A stretch of DNA of 64,000 bases from positions 191,792 to 255,791 of the forward strand of contig NMRB01000586.1 of the NCBI GenBank assembly GCA_002633025.1, given 5' to 3'. Positions 1-9,900 of the stretch are shown one piece after another. The stretch comes from Notospermus geniculatus. Its lineage: Eukaryota; Nemertea; Pilidiophora; Heteronemertea; Lineidae. Within the stretch, counting starts at the first letter, position 1; the number at the start of each line of letters is the position of its first letter. A model generated the notes under the pieces. It did not search any database. It had not been told where the DNA came from and was given only the letters and a program-made list of their open reading frames with translations. The position numbers and the translations under genes are program-made.

Positions 1-1397
1 ACAACCGCTCAGGACGAGTTTGAGGGAGGAGCTATTCCTGGCGTCTGTCAATCAAGAGAGACCGCCAGATTTTAATACGAGGATGGGATTTGATTTGAAG
101 AGGATCGTGGAGGATCAGGTAATCTTGCAGTATTGCAACATGACTGGTTGCTCCTCCCAAACCTACAACTCCAACACTTTGGAAAGATCGGGAACTAGTC
201 TGTCAATGAATCCCTACATGACGTAGTGGGTAGTTGGTAAATTTACCACACAGAAATTTCCGTGCCGAGATTTCTAATTTATGCGTCTGTTGCTTTAGAC
301 AGCTTTAATGTTAGTTCTGCGCATCGTACTGATGTTAATATTAGTTCATAGATGGTGCTCCTGGGCTCAGAACGACCGTCAGGTGAGCAATAATCAGGAG
401 AGCATTTTGCTGGAAAAACCGCACTTTGGGTGTGTACATACACACTTTGGCCCGAACTTATAAAAGGTGTCTTTCGCCTGTCTAACTTGGACTTGTTTAA
501 GCCTAAACATTTGTAAGACAACTCTTAGACAAGTCTACCAAAACACCGGTGTTTATCGGAATTTCGAACAACGCAACGACGTCGGTCTAGCTAGTCAAGT
601 CCAACAGGTGATTAAACATGTATCGCCGATCCACTGCCTTTGTTGAGACGATTATATAATGAATTGTAAAGGGCCATACCTCAGATGACCTCATTTGCGT
701 GGCATTCGTCATAATAGGCCTATTTGCTGTTGTGACTGGATAGATAGTACACCCTTAGTCAAAAGTAAATGCCCACCTAATTTTCCCGCATATTTCCTAG
801 AATATTTTTCGTAGCCACGTTTTCTTTTCATACAAATAATCTAGGGCCACTGGGACACATTTTAAGACCATAAAACTTGAAATTATGAATGAATCACAAG
901 CTTAGACAACTGCAAAACAAGCCCCCTGGCATGTTTTGCGATTCCTTTGTTATTTGGACACCGCTGTCTATCTTTGGACGGCAATTTTAGACACGTCTAA
1001 GATAGACATCCTTCTGTAATCGCAGTTTAAGCTAGACGACTGATTTAGACTTGTCTTGGCGAGTTAGACTTGTCTAAGAGATAGACATCGTTTATAAGTT
1101 CGGGCCTTTATGTTTGCCCCCCTCCCCCTTCGGTTGTGTACATACTAAATGGACAGCCCTTACCAGGGCCAACAATGCTTTGGCTTCAGCCCTGATGGAA
1201 AAGTCAATTAAATACAATTATCATCTTGTACATTTTAGTGGAGGAAGGAGCTACAGGCACAAATGGAAGAGGATGAGAAGGAGAGACTAGAGGGACTGGA
1301 ACTTGACCAAAAAGATGTGGAGGCAGCGGCAAGGGAAAGGGAGATAAAAAAGGTGGAAAAATTAAAAGGGAAGCAGGCGCAAATCCCTGTCACTTAG
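1..1397 (+). CDS. TMEM232: TMEM232-like gene, copy 1: last two exons only (partial)
   Basis: Only the 3' end is inside the window. Exon 1-118 is the end of the penultimate exon (reads LREELFLASVNQERPPDFN..., donor gtaatc at 119). Exon 1239-1397 is the terminal exon (begins WRKELQAQMEEDEKERLEG, highly charged helix, stop TAG 1395-1397). Both match the complete gene at 13027-13341 and 13813-13971 almost base for base. The intron holds an extra inverted-repeat element (449-1106) that the other copy lacks. It is therefore either a second allele placed in tandem by the assembler or a real duplicate; both exons are open. Family assignment follows from the complete copy. Confidence 0.7.
449..1106. 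mobile_element. Inverted-repeat element in the last intron of TMEM232 copy 1
   Basis: The left end GGCCCGAACTTATAAA is inverted at the right end as TTTATAAGTTCGGGCC. The element is about 658 bp and flanked by TTT on both sides (446-448 and 1107-1109). Internal sequence is rich in AGACAAGTCT / TTAGACTTGTC motifs and shows no transposase ORF. The homologous intron at 13670-13700 lacks it, so this is a filled/empty site pair. Confidence 0.75.
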
Positions 1398-1665
1398 AAC
1401 AAAAAGACAGAAAATACAAGTTTCTCATCAAGACTGTGATACTTATATTTACCTGGACATTTTTTTTGTGATTGTAGGATGTACAGTTTAGTATACTGTA
1501 CTGTACTGTATACCGGTACATGTATACTGAAAAGTATGTTACAAATAAAGTTACCCGTATGTGATAAAAACATTGTACACATTGGCTTGAGATGGCATCT
1601 TCCACACTTACCAGGGTCAATAACGCTTTGGCTTTGGCCTGTGGAAAAATCCAATTCAAAACTGA
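1145..1665 (+). repeat. SINE 3'-end fragments around the TMEM232 copy 1 terminal exon
   Basis: Two fragments of the dispersed SINE tail (CTTACCAGGGYCAATAAYGC...) lie at about 1157-1210, just upstream of the terminal exon, and at about 1585-1665, between the convergent stops of TMEM232 and GPATCH4. The same two fragments sit at about 13728-13782 and 14160-14243 in the other copy, so both insertions pre-date the split of the copies. Confidence 0.6.
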
Positions 1666-1685
1666 CTCTTAGAATTTAGCCGTCA

Positions 1686-4600
1686 TCAAACATCCCTTTT
1701 GTCCTTTTTCCTTTTCGACTTCTTTTTCTTAATCCTCACAACATCAGCATCTGACTGACCCCCAGAACCCTGCCCCTCATCACACACCCCTTTCTTCCTC
1801 TTCCTGGATGCCTCCACCCCGTCCCCCACATCAATTTCACCACCCACAGTCCTATTTCTTTTCGACTTCTTTGCCTTTTTTTTACCTTCAGGTGAAGCCG
1901 ATTCAGCAACATCCGCCTCAGTTGTTTGTTTTTTACCAGACTTTTTCATATCACAGCTGTTAGTACCATCACCATCATTATCCACAGAATCCAATTTTTC
2001 TATCTTCTTTTTCTTTTTCGAAGACTTTTTCTCAGAAGCACCACAATCTAAGTTCTGCTCCAGATCTTCTACTTCCAGTACTTCCAAACTTTTCCTTTTC
2101 GATTTCTTCGCTTTTTTTCTCTTCTTCGACTCATCTCTTCCGACGTCAACTTCAGCATTCTTCACCTCTGAGTCAAAATCGGATACGCCTGTCAATTTTA
2201 TAGGTTTTTCATCAGACACACTTGTCAATTTCTTCTGTTTTTTATCAGATCCTGTCACTCCCTCTCTCCCGCCCTCCTCATCCAAATTCTCTACTCCAAC
2301 TTCCAAACTTTTCCTTTTCGATTTCTTCACTTTTTTCCTCCTCCCTGACTCGTCCCTCCTGACCTCAAACTCAGCAGTCTTCATCTCCGAGTCCGAATCC
2401 GACACACTTGTCAATTTCATGTGCTTTTCATTTGACACACCAGTCAATTTCTTCTGTTTTTCATCAGATCCTAGTGTCACTTTCACTTCCCCACCCTCTG
2501 CATCCGAATCCGAACTCGCAGATTCCGAATCCGAACCGCTCTTCCATTTCTTCAACTTTCCCCTCAAAACAGCCGAACTGACGCGCCCAGAACTTTGCTT
2601 TTTCGCCTCTTTCTCTCGCTCCTCCAGCAGACGTCTCCGCATTTTGTCAAGGAGGGCTTGTTCCTGTTTCTCGACTCGTTCAAGTTTTCCGTTGGCTCCG
2701 AGACCATGCCTTGCACCCCTGAAAAGTTAAGAATTCCGGGTTAGACTAAATTTCTAAATCCTTGAGAATGAGTAGCTGTCAGTGAGTTGACCAATAGGTG
2801 TCACTACAGGCCCAATGCAATGCATAGTGGACCATTCATTCTTGATCCAGCACCAATCACGTGAATTTTCCTGTGTATTGGTCCGCTAGAACTTTGCTGC
2901 CATCTTTTGGCTATACGCGCGGCTGACTGCTCCTACTGGAAAGAATTTGAAGAAACATTCTTCAGATGGTTGATAGGAACAACTTTTCTTCAAATATTTT
3001 TCATTTGAGACCACAGGATGTGAGAAAATTTTGACAGAAGATGCCGTCTGCTGGACTCTGGGGGCAGATGATTTGAACTTACTTATGAGCTGTTCTCCCC
3101 TCACATAATTTAAACAAGTCCTCATCCGTCTGTTTTGAAGACAGATCATCGTCATCAGAACTGTCGGAACTTTCACTGCTATCCTGGTTCTTTTCTTCAA
3201 TACCGTTGGTGATGACGGTGCCAGACTGAAAACATGTGGAAAGGTTTTGCATGATCTTAGAAAAAGAATCTTTTGAATTTATATTGTATTGGCCCACTAG
3301 AACTTTGCTGCCATCTTTTGGTGATGACCACAGTTGATTGCTCCTATTATGCCCTAGCCAGTCTCAGCATACCTTGACAAATCGGCCATACAACAGCGAC
3401 TTCCCCAGCATCTTCTGTGTCGCAGGTTTCTTGCTGCTGATTGGACCAGATTTCTCTGTCATCTTGACACTGATACCATCCTCCGTGTCGCAGACTTTGA
3501 TGTTGTTAGCAGCTTTGTTGAACGCGTGGTCCCACCAATGGAAAGTAAACTCTTCTGCAGCATCATGACCTATCTGTAACCATGGTAATGTAATTCATTT
3601 TATTTAGGGGTGGAAATGAATCAGAGGCCTGTATTCTGGCATATCCATTTTCGTCTTTGAAGAACCTTTTAGAGGAGGCGCTATGAAATGGCCAGGTGTT
3701 GTTGGACTGGACCAGCAGTCAGGAACTTTTGCCGCATCGGGAGGTGACCTCCCAATCGAAAAAACTCCCAGTCGGGAGGTAATAACCCAATTGAGTTTTC
3801 GTTCACCTCCCAATTGGGATTTCAATGTTCCCTTCCCAACTTTCATCAAATATTTGGGAAAATCAATGTCAACTCGGCCAGAAAATTTACTTCAATCAGA
3901 ATTTTTTTTCACACAAACCTTGATCTTGGTTTCACGTTTTCCACTGGTTACGACCATGCGCAAATGCGCGATGTGATGCGCAAATCAGTTCTTAGATTTT
4001 AAACTGCCTGATCGAGACATTCCTCCTGTTCGAGCAACAAAAAATTAGGCCTCGCGTACAACATAATATCCCGTTTCGGACACAACCTCCCAGTCGGGAG
4101 ATGCAAAATCCCAATCGGGAGGTGACCTCCCGATGCGGCAAAAGTTCCTGACTGNNNNNNNNNNNNNNNNNNNNNNNNNNNNNNNNNNNNNNNNNNNNNN
4201 NNNNNNNNNNNNNNNNNNNNNNNNNNNNNNNNNNNNNNNNNNNNNNNNNNNNNNNNNNNNNNNNNNNNNNNNNNNNNNNNNNNNNNNNNNNNNNNNNNNN
4301 NNNNNNNNNNNNNNNNNNNNNNNNNNNAGAGACTGAGTTGTCTGTCGGGGGGGGGGGGATCATGCCCCGCCCGGCGTGGCGGCGACGTGTGTCATCGTTT
4401 TGAAACTTGTTGTCTTATCTTACCCCTTTGTTATCTGCCTTAATCTTAACTTTAATGGCTTCTTTTATACCACTCTCCTGACGGCCAAGACCTGATCCTG
4501 AAAATAAACTCACTTTATCAAGCCTAGGCCCATATCCGACAATCGATCACACTCAATATGTACACTTGAACACGTGAAGACAGTAGATCACTCCTTACCT

Positions 4601-4781
4601 TGTCCGGAAAATAGATTTCTCCGCTGCTGAAACCTTAGATAGGAGTGGAATAGCAACCAAAATGTGGAACATAGTTATTTATAAGTTTTGGCAACATTTG
4701 ACGGAATTTAACGCATTACATACCTTCTTTCCAACCTGTTTTTTCAAGTTGACCACGTGCAAATTTCAACCCGGAAGCCAT
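1686..4781 (-). CDS. GPATCH4: G-patch domain protein 4 homolog (GPATCH4), copy 1
   Basis: Five exons on the minus strand: 4781-4724, 4497-4424, 3573-3373, 3225-3083 and 2718-1686. All junctions are GT-AG and the frame is continuous, giving about 502 aa. The N-terminus (MASGLKFARGQLEKTGWKEG joined to SGLGRQESGIKEAIKVKIK) is a G-patch, the glycine-rich motif that binds DEAH-box helicases. It is followed by a conserved FxxHWWDHAFNKAA block and a CEGRTAHK motif, both typical of GPATCH4. The last exon encodes a long Lys/Ser/Asp-rich tail with repeated KKRKKAKKSKRKSLEV blocks, as expected of a nucleolar protein. Human GPATCH4 is about 446 aa. Intron 2 carries a transposon and the 173-base N gap. 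It is tail-to-tail with TMEM232. The copy at 14265-17597 differs at many tail positions but is equally open. Identity is strong from motif order; function is from family knowledge. Confidence 0.88.
2930..3075. repeat. Half copy of the CAGACGGCATCTTCTG inverted-repeat MITE family
   Basis: Contains AAGAAACATTCTTCAGATGG ... CAAATATTTTTC ... TTTTGACAGAAGATGC ... CTGCTGGACTCTGGGGGC. This is the reverse complement of one half of the full elements at 10318-10550 and 21905-22135. It lies in intron 4 of GPATCH4 just beyond exon 4. The equivalent half copy is at 15530-15665. Confidence 0.6.
3716..4154. mobile_element. DNA transposon/MITE with CAGTCAGGAAC termini, in intron 2 of GPATCH4 copy 1
   Basis: The left end CAGTCAGGAACTTTTGCCGC is inverted exactly at the right end (GCGGCAAAAGTTCCTGACTG). 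The inverted termini extend about 38 bp through a GGGAGGTGACCTCCC palindrome. Sub-terminal CCCAATCGGGAGG motifs repeat inside. No transposase ORF is seen in about 439 bp. Copy 2 lacks it at the equivalent position (about 16695). The N gap starts directly after its right terminus. Confidence 0.75.
4155..4327. other. Assembly gap (173 N)
   Basis: Run of N inside intron 2 of GPATCH4 copy 1. It spans the region that in copy 2 holds another foldback element (16751-17013). No coding sequence is lost, because exons 2 and 3 lie outside it. Confidence 0.98.
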
Positions 4782-6935
4782 GTTTTTTTGTTTTTCTGGT
4801 TATTTCACTCGGTATACCTGAACTCAGTTTTGTGACTGAGGTGTACCGAGTGACGTCAGAACCAGGAAGTGATTTTCTGCTTTCGATTTGCTTGTCATTT
4901 TATTGTGAAAAAAGTGTTAAAATTTGTTGACATGCTTTGATGACAAAGAATTAAGTAATATAAATGTACTGCGATCGTTTATAGGGCCTATACGTTTGAT
5001 AACCATTGTTACTTTAGCAGTTCATGAGTTAGATCACTTGTATTAGAAATAAAGTAATAACTTTTGTTACTTTAGCATGTTTAGGCCTATGGCATGCTCT
5101 AGAGCCTGTACTGTAGGCAATAGGCCTACTATGCATGAATGAATTATGATTATGAATTATGATGCATGTGAAGGAAGGCAAGGCCACCTGGCTTGGGCTT
5201 TAGCATTTAGGCCAAGGGCTAGGCAAGGCCTAGACCGAAAACTCCTGTCTCCGAACATAACAGAGTTATGATTCTACGACCGGATACATCAATACAAACT
5301 CCTATGGGGACTAGTGTAANTTGAAGACTCAACTTCAGGTGGATATTTTGGTCCTTTCCCGCTAAATATCACATGCAGAGACAATGACTTAGAATAAACA
5401 CATTTATAATGATTTATTTCGTACCTTTATCAGCTTTCGGCTCTCTTTTATTTTCTTCGCAGAGGTACTTTTTGTTGAGCAAACCGAGACAACAACACTG
5501 TCAACGCGGGAGAAAAATTGTATGCTAGCGACACCTGGCAATTGTTATGGAAGTTAAGCTGTAAAATTATTTTCTATTGGCCACCAGCCAGGTCATATTG
5601 GGATTTTAGCCAATCGGGTTCACTGTAGCAAGAACGCCCTAGCTGTAAACATCTTTAAATCACATCAGGCGCATGATACTAAAAATAGCAACAAATGACG
5701 TCAAAATCGCTAGAAATAGCGACGGTCGCTTGAAATGGCATACAGTCGCTAGATCGTGGCTTGGTCCCGAACCTGGTCAGTGACAGCACACCACGACACA
5801 ACAGACAGGCTAGGCCTAGACTAGGCCTACTGTTAAAAAATGGACTTTATTGTCAACTCGGTGACTGCTGACAGCTCCAAATGCAGTATTCAGTTCATTG
5901 AAATAGGTAAGGATAAATGGCCTGCCGACAGAACAGCGCAAAACCATCAAACATGGCGGAGGTTCTCTTATTTGTGAGAGAATCCAGCATGAATCAGGCG
6001 GCGTGACCACGTGACCACTGAACACCACCATCTGCTCACTTCCGGCAACAAACCCACGTGGAGGAAGCCATCCTCGTACCCAGGTAACCTAAATATAATA
6101 TGTATATTATGCATAAATATCGCACAAAAGTTTAAATATTTCTTCATAATGAACATTCTTTGAAGTGAAAATCTCCAAAGATAGACATCTTTGGAGATTT
6201 GTTCTTCTTAACAGCCGTTTGAGAAAACAAAGTCTTTTGAATTGCAACTTTGCAGTACCTGGAAACGAGGTTGAAAATGCTTGACGACAAAAGTTTACAA
6301 ATGGCGGCTGAGGGGCCAGTTTGACAGGAAAATCTAGTCAGGAATTTGAGAATAATTCTTCAGGTGGGCCCATACCCTGATTGCTCTAATGTTGGGTTTG
6401 GATCGATTCTAAGGTAGACTAGCTTCTGTTGAACTGTTGGGTATTACTATTGACGCAACTGAACCCGAATCGCTTCATTTGATCATTTTTAGGCACGCAT
6501 GCACTCTGCAACATAAACAACACAACACATGAACATGTGCAATGCCACTCTGCATCTTTCTCTGCAGATGTCATCATGTCATGCACTGATCATGCTATGC
6601 AGTGACCATGCACACACTTGACACTACACACTGACTCAGTCAGTGAGTTGTAGGGGCAGGTATGGAGAGGGGCAGGTGTGGAGAGAGGGGCAGGTATATG
6701 GGGAGGGGCAGGTATATTTTAAGTCGTTAGCCTACTCTACTGTCGTTCAGTCCCCTGCGAAACTATCATCATGTCTGGACCCATCAAATGACAGCGTGTC
6801 CTCCTATGAAAAATGTAGGCCTAGCCTAGGCCTAATTATTGTTGCAATTGCAAGTTAAATTGACTGAGTTTAACACTTGTTGCTAATTCCACATTCTTTT
6901 ATGTTTTCCAGAACCTCAAGTGTCCCGTCCTCATC
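4782..6935. other. Spacer upstream of TMEM232, with single-N join at 5320
   Basis: 4782 to about 5211 matches the GPATCH4-Rab spacer (17598-18011). Similarity then stops, and a lone N at 5320 marks an assembly join. 5321-6935 is unique in the window. It contains CA/TG-rich low-complexity sequence (6490-6620) and a GGGGCAGGTATGG-type short repeat (6650-6715). A possible non-coding first exon ends at CCCAG|gtaacc near 6081. The acceptor TTTTCCAG at 6904-6911 opens the first coding exon of TMEM232. No convincing separate gene was seen. Confidence 0.5.
4806..4858. promoter_or_regulatory. Hairpin plus CRE/ATF and ETS-like sites in GPATCH4 upstream region
   Basis: About 25 nt upstream of the GPATCH4 start codon is an inverted repeat, ACTCGGTATACCT ... 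AGGTGTACCGAGT, with an inner CTCAG/CTGAG stem. It is followed by the perfect CRE palindrome TGACGTCA (4851-4858) and AGGAAGTG (ETS-type core). The hairpin is preserved in copy 2 (about 17624-17672). There the CRE reads TTACGTCA and the ETS-like site carries AGAAGTG. Transcription start was not determined; the role is inferred. Confidence 0.4.
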
Positions 6936-9900
6936 ATGCCTATCACCCGAGTACCCATCGTCCATAAATTTGGGATCATCTCCCACAGCCAGAGATTGGA
7001 GCTACAAGAACGCCTCCTGAAGCAGTCTTACCTACAATCTGTCGGGACAAGAGATGCTCTTTCGCAGACGAGGAATCCGATCGAGGTTACAGATGAGTTT
7101 ATAAACCAATATAACTCATCGCGAAGCTTTGATGAAAAAGAACGGTTGGATGACCTCGCCCACAAGATGCTGGAGAGAATTAAGGTATGCGGAACCTCCC
7201 TTCAGTCCCAAATTGACCGTTTCTATTCATTTTGACCTCTGTAATCAGGACACCTCTCAATTAAGGACAGCATTTGTCAGTCCCAGGGGTGTCCTTAATA
7301 GAGAGGTTTCACTGTATGTGGAACCTCTCTATTAAGGACACCTTTGTGACTGACAGCTGCTGTACTTAATTGAGAGGTGTCCTGATTAGGTGAAAATAGA
7401 AATGATCAATGTGGGAATGAACTTTGGTGTCCTGAATAGGGAGGTGTCCCAGCAGCGGTGTCCGTTAAGAAGGGTTCACTGTATCATTTAATCTGCAGAA
7501 ATTTACGTCATTTATGACATTATGTAGGATTTAAAAGTGTAAAAGTCAACGAGCATTGTGAAGTTAACTTGTTAGGCCCACCCAGGGTCACATGGCCTGC
7601 CAAAAACAAACGTCCAGTATGATGTCCTGCCGAAAACAAACCTCCAGTGTGTTGTAAACTTTTTGGCGTTTTTTTTGCAGAGGCGAGCTGGTCTGAGAGA
7701 CGGTGGAAAGGGAAGCCATGTTGATCTTCCAATAGCCTGGACAGAACTTTCACAACTGGCCCAGTGTAAGGGGGCCATTCAAGAAGGTAGGTGTGGCAGG
7801 GATCATAGTCCTTCAGAATCTAAGTCCGGTTTTATTGTTCAATGAGGGATTAGGATATACGGCTATAGAGACCATGACCATTTGAAAACAGCCATATACA
7901 CTCTACCGTTGATATCAGAACTTATAAGCCAAAACTTCAACTTTTAACAATTTACAAAATTTTTTAAAAATTTTAAAAACAAATTTTTTAAGAACTTTTT
8001 TTTAAATTTAAAAAAAAATGATATAAATTTCTCTTCCCAGATTGTCTCGACGTTCTCATCACGTCCCTCGACCAAGCGCCACTCTCTAAACTCCACATCC
8101 CAGCCCTGTTCTACCTGGCAGAGACCTGTCTCTACTGGTTACGGACCGACGCAGTCAACCAGCCGTATCTACGAACCGGCGAGATTAAACTTCTAAAGAT
8201 GGGACAGCTTGTTTTTACACGACTGTTTTATCACCACATGGCTGGGCAGTTACAGGGACAAACGGATTTTAAAAGCAGACTTTTTACATATCTTGATGGT
8301 TAGTTTCAGTTCAGTGTTCACAACTTGTTTGCTGGTATTTCGATCAGGGCCGAAGCCTACTATAGCCCTGGTAAGTATGGAAGAGGCCATCTCAAGCTAC
8401 TCATGTTCCTCACTTGGATGCGGTCTTTTACTTGCCCTTGCAAAGGCACAAGGTACAAGGCACCACAGCTTACTGTCCCATGCAAACGATGCGAAGAGCC
8501 AGGGATGATTTACCCCATATGGTCTGGGCTGGTTTTGAACCCAGTCCCATTTCGAATCCTGGTCATATGGGATTAATCATCCCTGGCTCTTCACATCCAC
8601 CCCATGGTAGAGTAAGCCATGGTGGTAAAAGACCCCATCCAAGTGAGGAACACGAGTACCTTGAGATGGCCTCTTCCATACATTTAATACCAGGGCCAAT
8701 AATGCTTTGGCTTAGGCCGTGACAGAAAAGTCAAATAAAATCACATCTACACTCTTCTTTGTTTAGGGTTTTCCGAGTGCCAGGAGGCGTATAACCCCTA
8801 CCCAAACGCGCTACTTTCCCTACGGTATATTAACGAGGTAGGGAAAATTGTGATCGGTGATGCAAACATCGACCCCGGTGAAGTGAAAGAAGGTGATGCC
8901 GTTGACAATCAAAGCATTGTGGAGAGTACCGGTAATACCAGCAACAAGGGGAAGGGAAATTCGCCAAAGACTAGTTCCGTGTACACTGCAGAGGTATGTT
9001 GTCGGTTCATTTGTCGTTGTATTGGAGTGGCTTGTATCAGTATCACTATTAGGTTTTACCAAAAATAGATTTTGCTATTCCAATCATCTGCCCCCAGATT
9101 TGAGCAGACGGTATCTTCTGTTGACGTTTTCTAAAAGTCTTGTAAATGAATTTGAAAAAATTTGAAGAAATGCTTGAACCTTTCAGATCAGTCGGGTGTT
9201 GAACCTGTGACTTCTCAATTTTGAATCCAATGTTCACCCACTACGTCACCACACTCCCCTAACAGGTGCGGATCTAAGGGGGGCGCACCCGCCGCACGCC
9301 CCCCTTTCGGCCAAAAAATCTTTAAAATCCACCGTGAAATTCTGAAATTTGGAGCAAATCATTGAAATTCACCACAGATTTCAATGTATCTAGCACAGTG
9401 CACCCCCTCTTTCCCGAAATCCTGGATCCGTCCCTGCCTAACAATAAACTGTTACCGTATTTATGCGTATTTTAGCACACTGCGCTTTTAATCGACGTGT
9501 TCTAAAATTCGAATATAAGCACAGTGCGCTTAAATTCGAACAAAAAGTGATGTGACCAATGATTCCAAAAGGAACATCCGTTTTAGTGATTTCGTACGGC
9601 CATAAGTGTTAGTTTGCATCAAAGTTCAGTGTACACGATACCTTCATGTACTTCTCGGCAAGTCCCGGCGGCGCGGGTCAGTTTGCCGATCACGGACAAC
9701 GATCGCCTTGGCATGTGCCGACCACAACCAACGGACTAATTATCGTTTGTGTCTAGAATGCGCCGAAGATCTGAGCCGACAACATCCTTGGCCAGGAAAA
9801 GGCGCCAAAGAAGCGGTTTTGTTCCAGAAAAGAATAAGCGCATGTGCTTATAATCGGGCGAAACGAAGGCAGGAAAAAGGCCTTAAAACAAGCGATTTTC

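Noticed and set aside
5430-5520. Possible minus-strand first exon ending AAAG|GTACGA near 5423
   Set aside because: The frame is short with no convincing ATG and no partner exon, and it lies just past an assembly join.
8209-8722. Small frames in TMEM232 intron 3
   Set aside because: They are translations of SINE sequence; the same peptides recur wherever the SINE is inserted.
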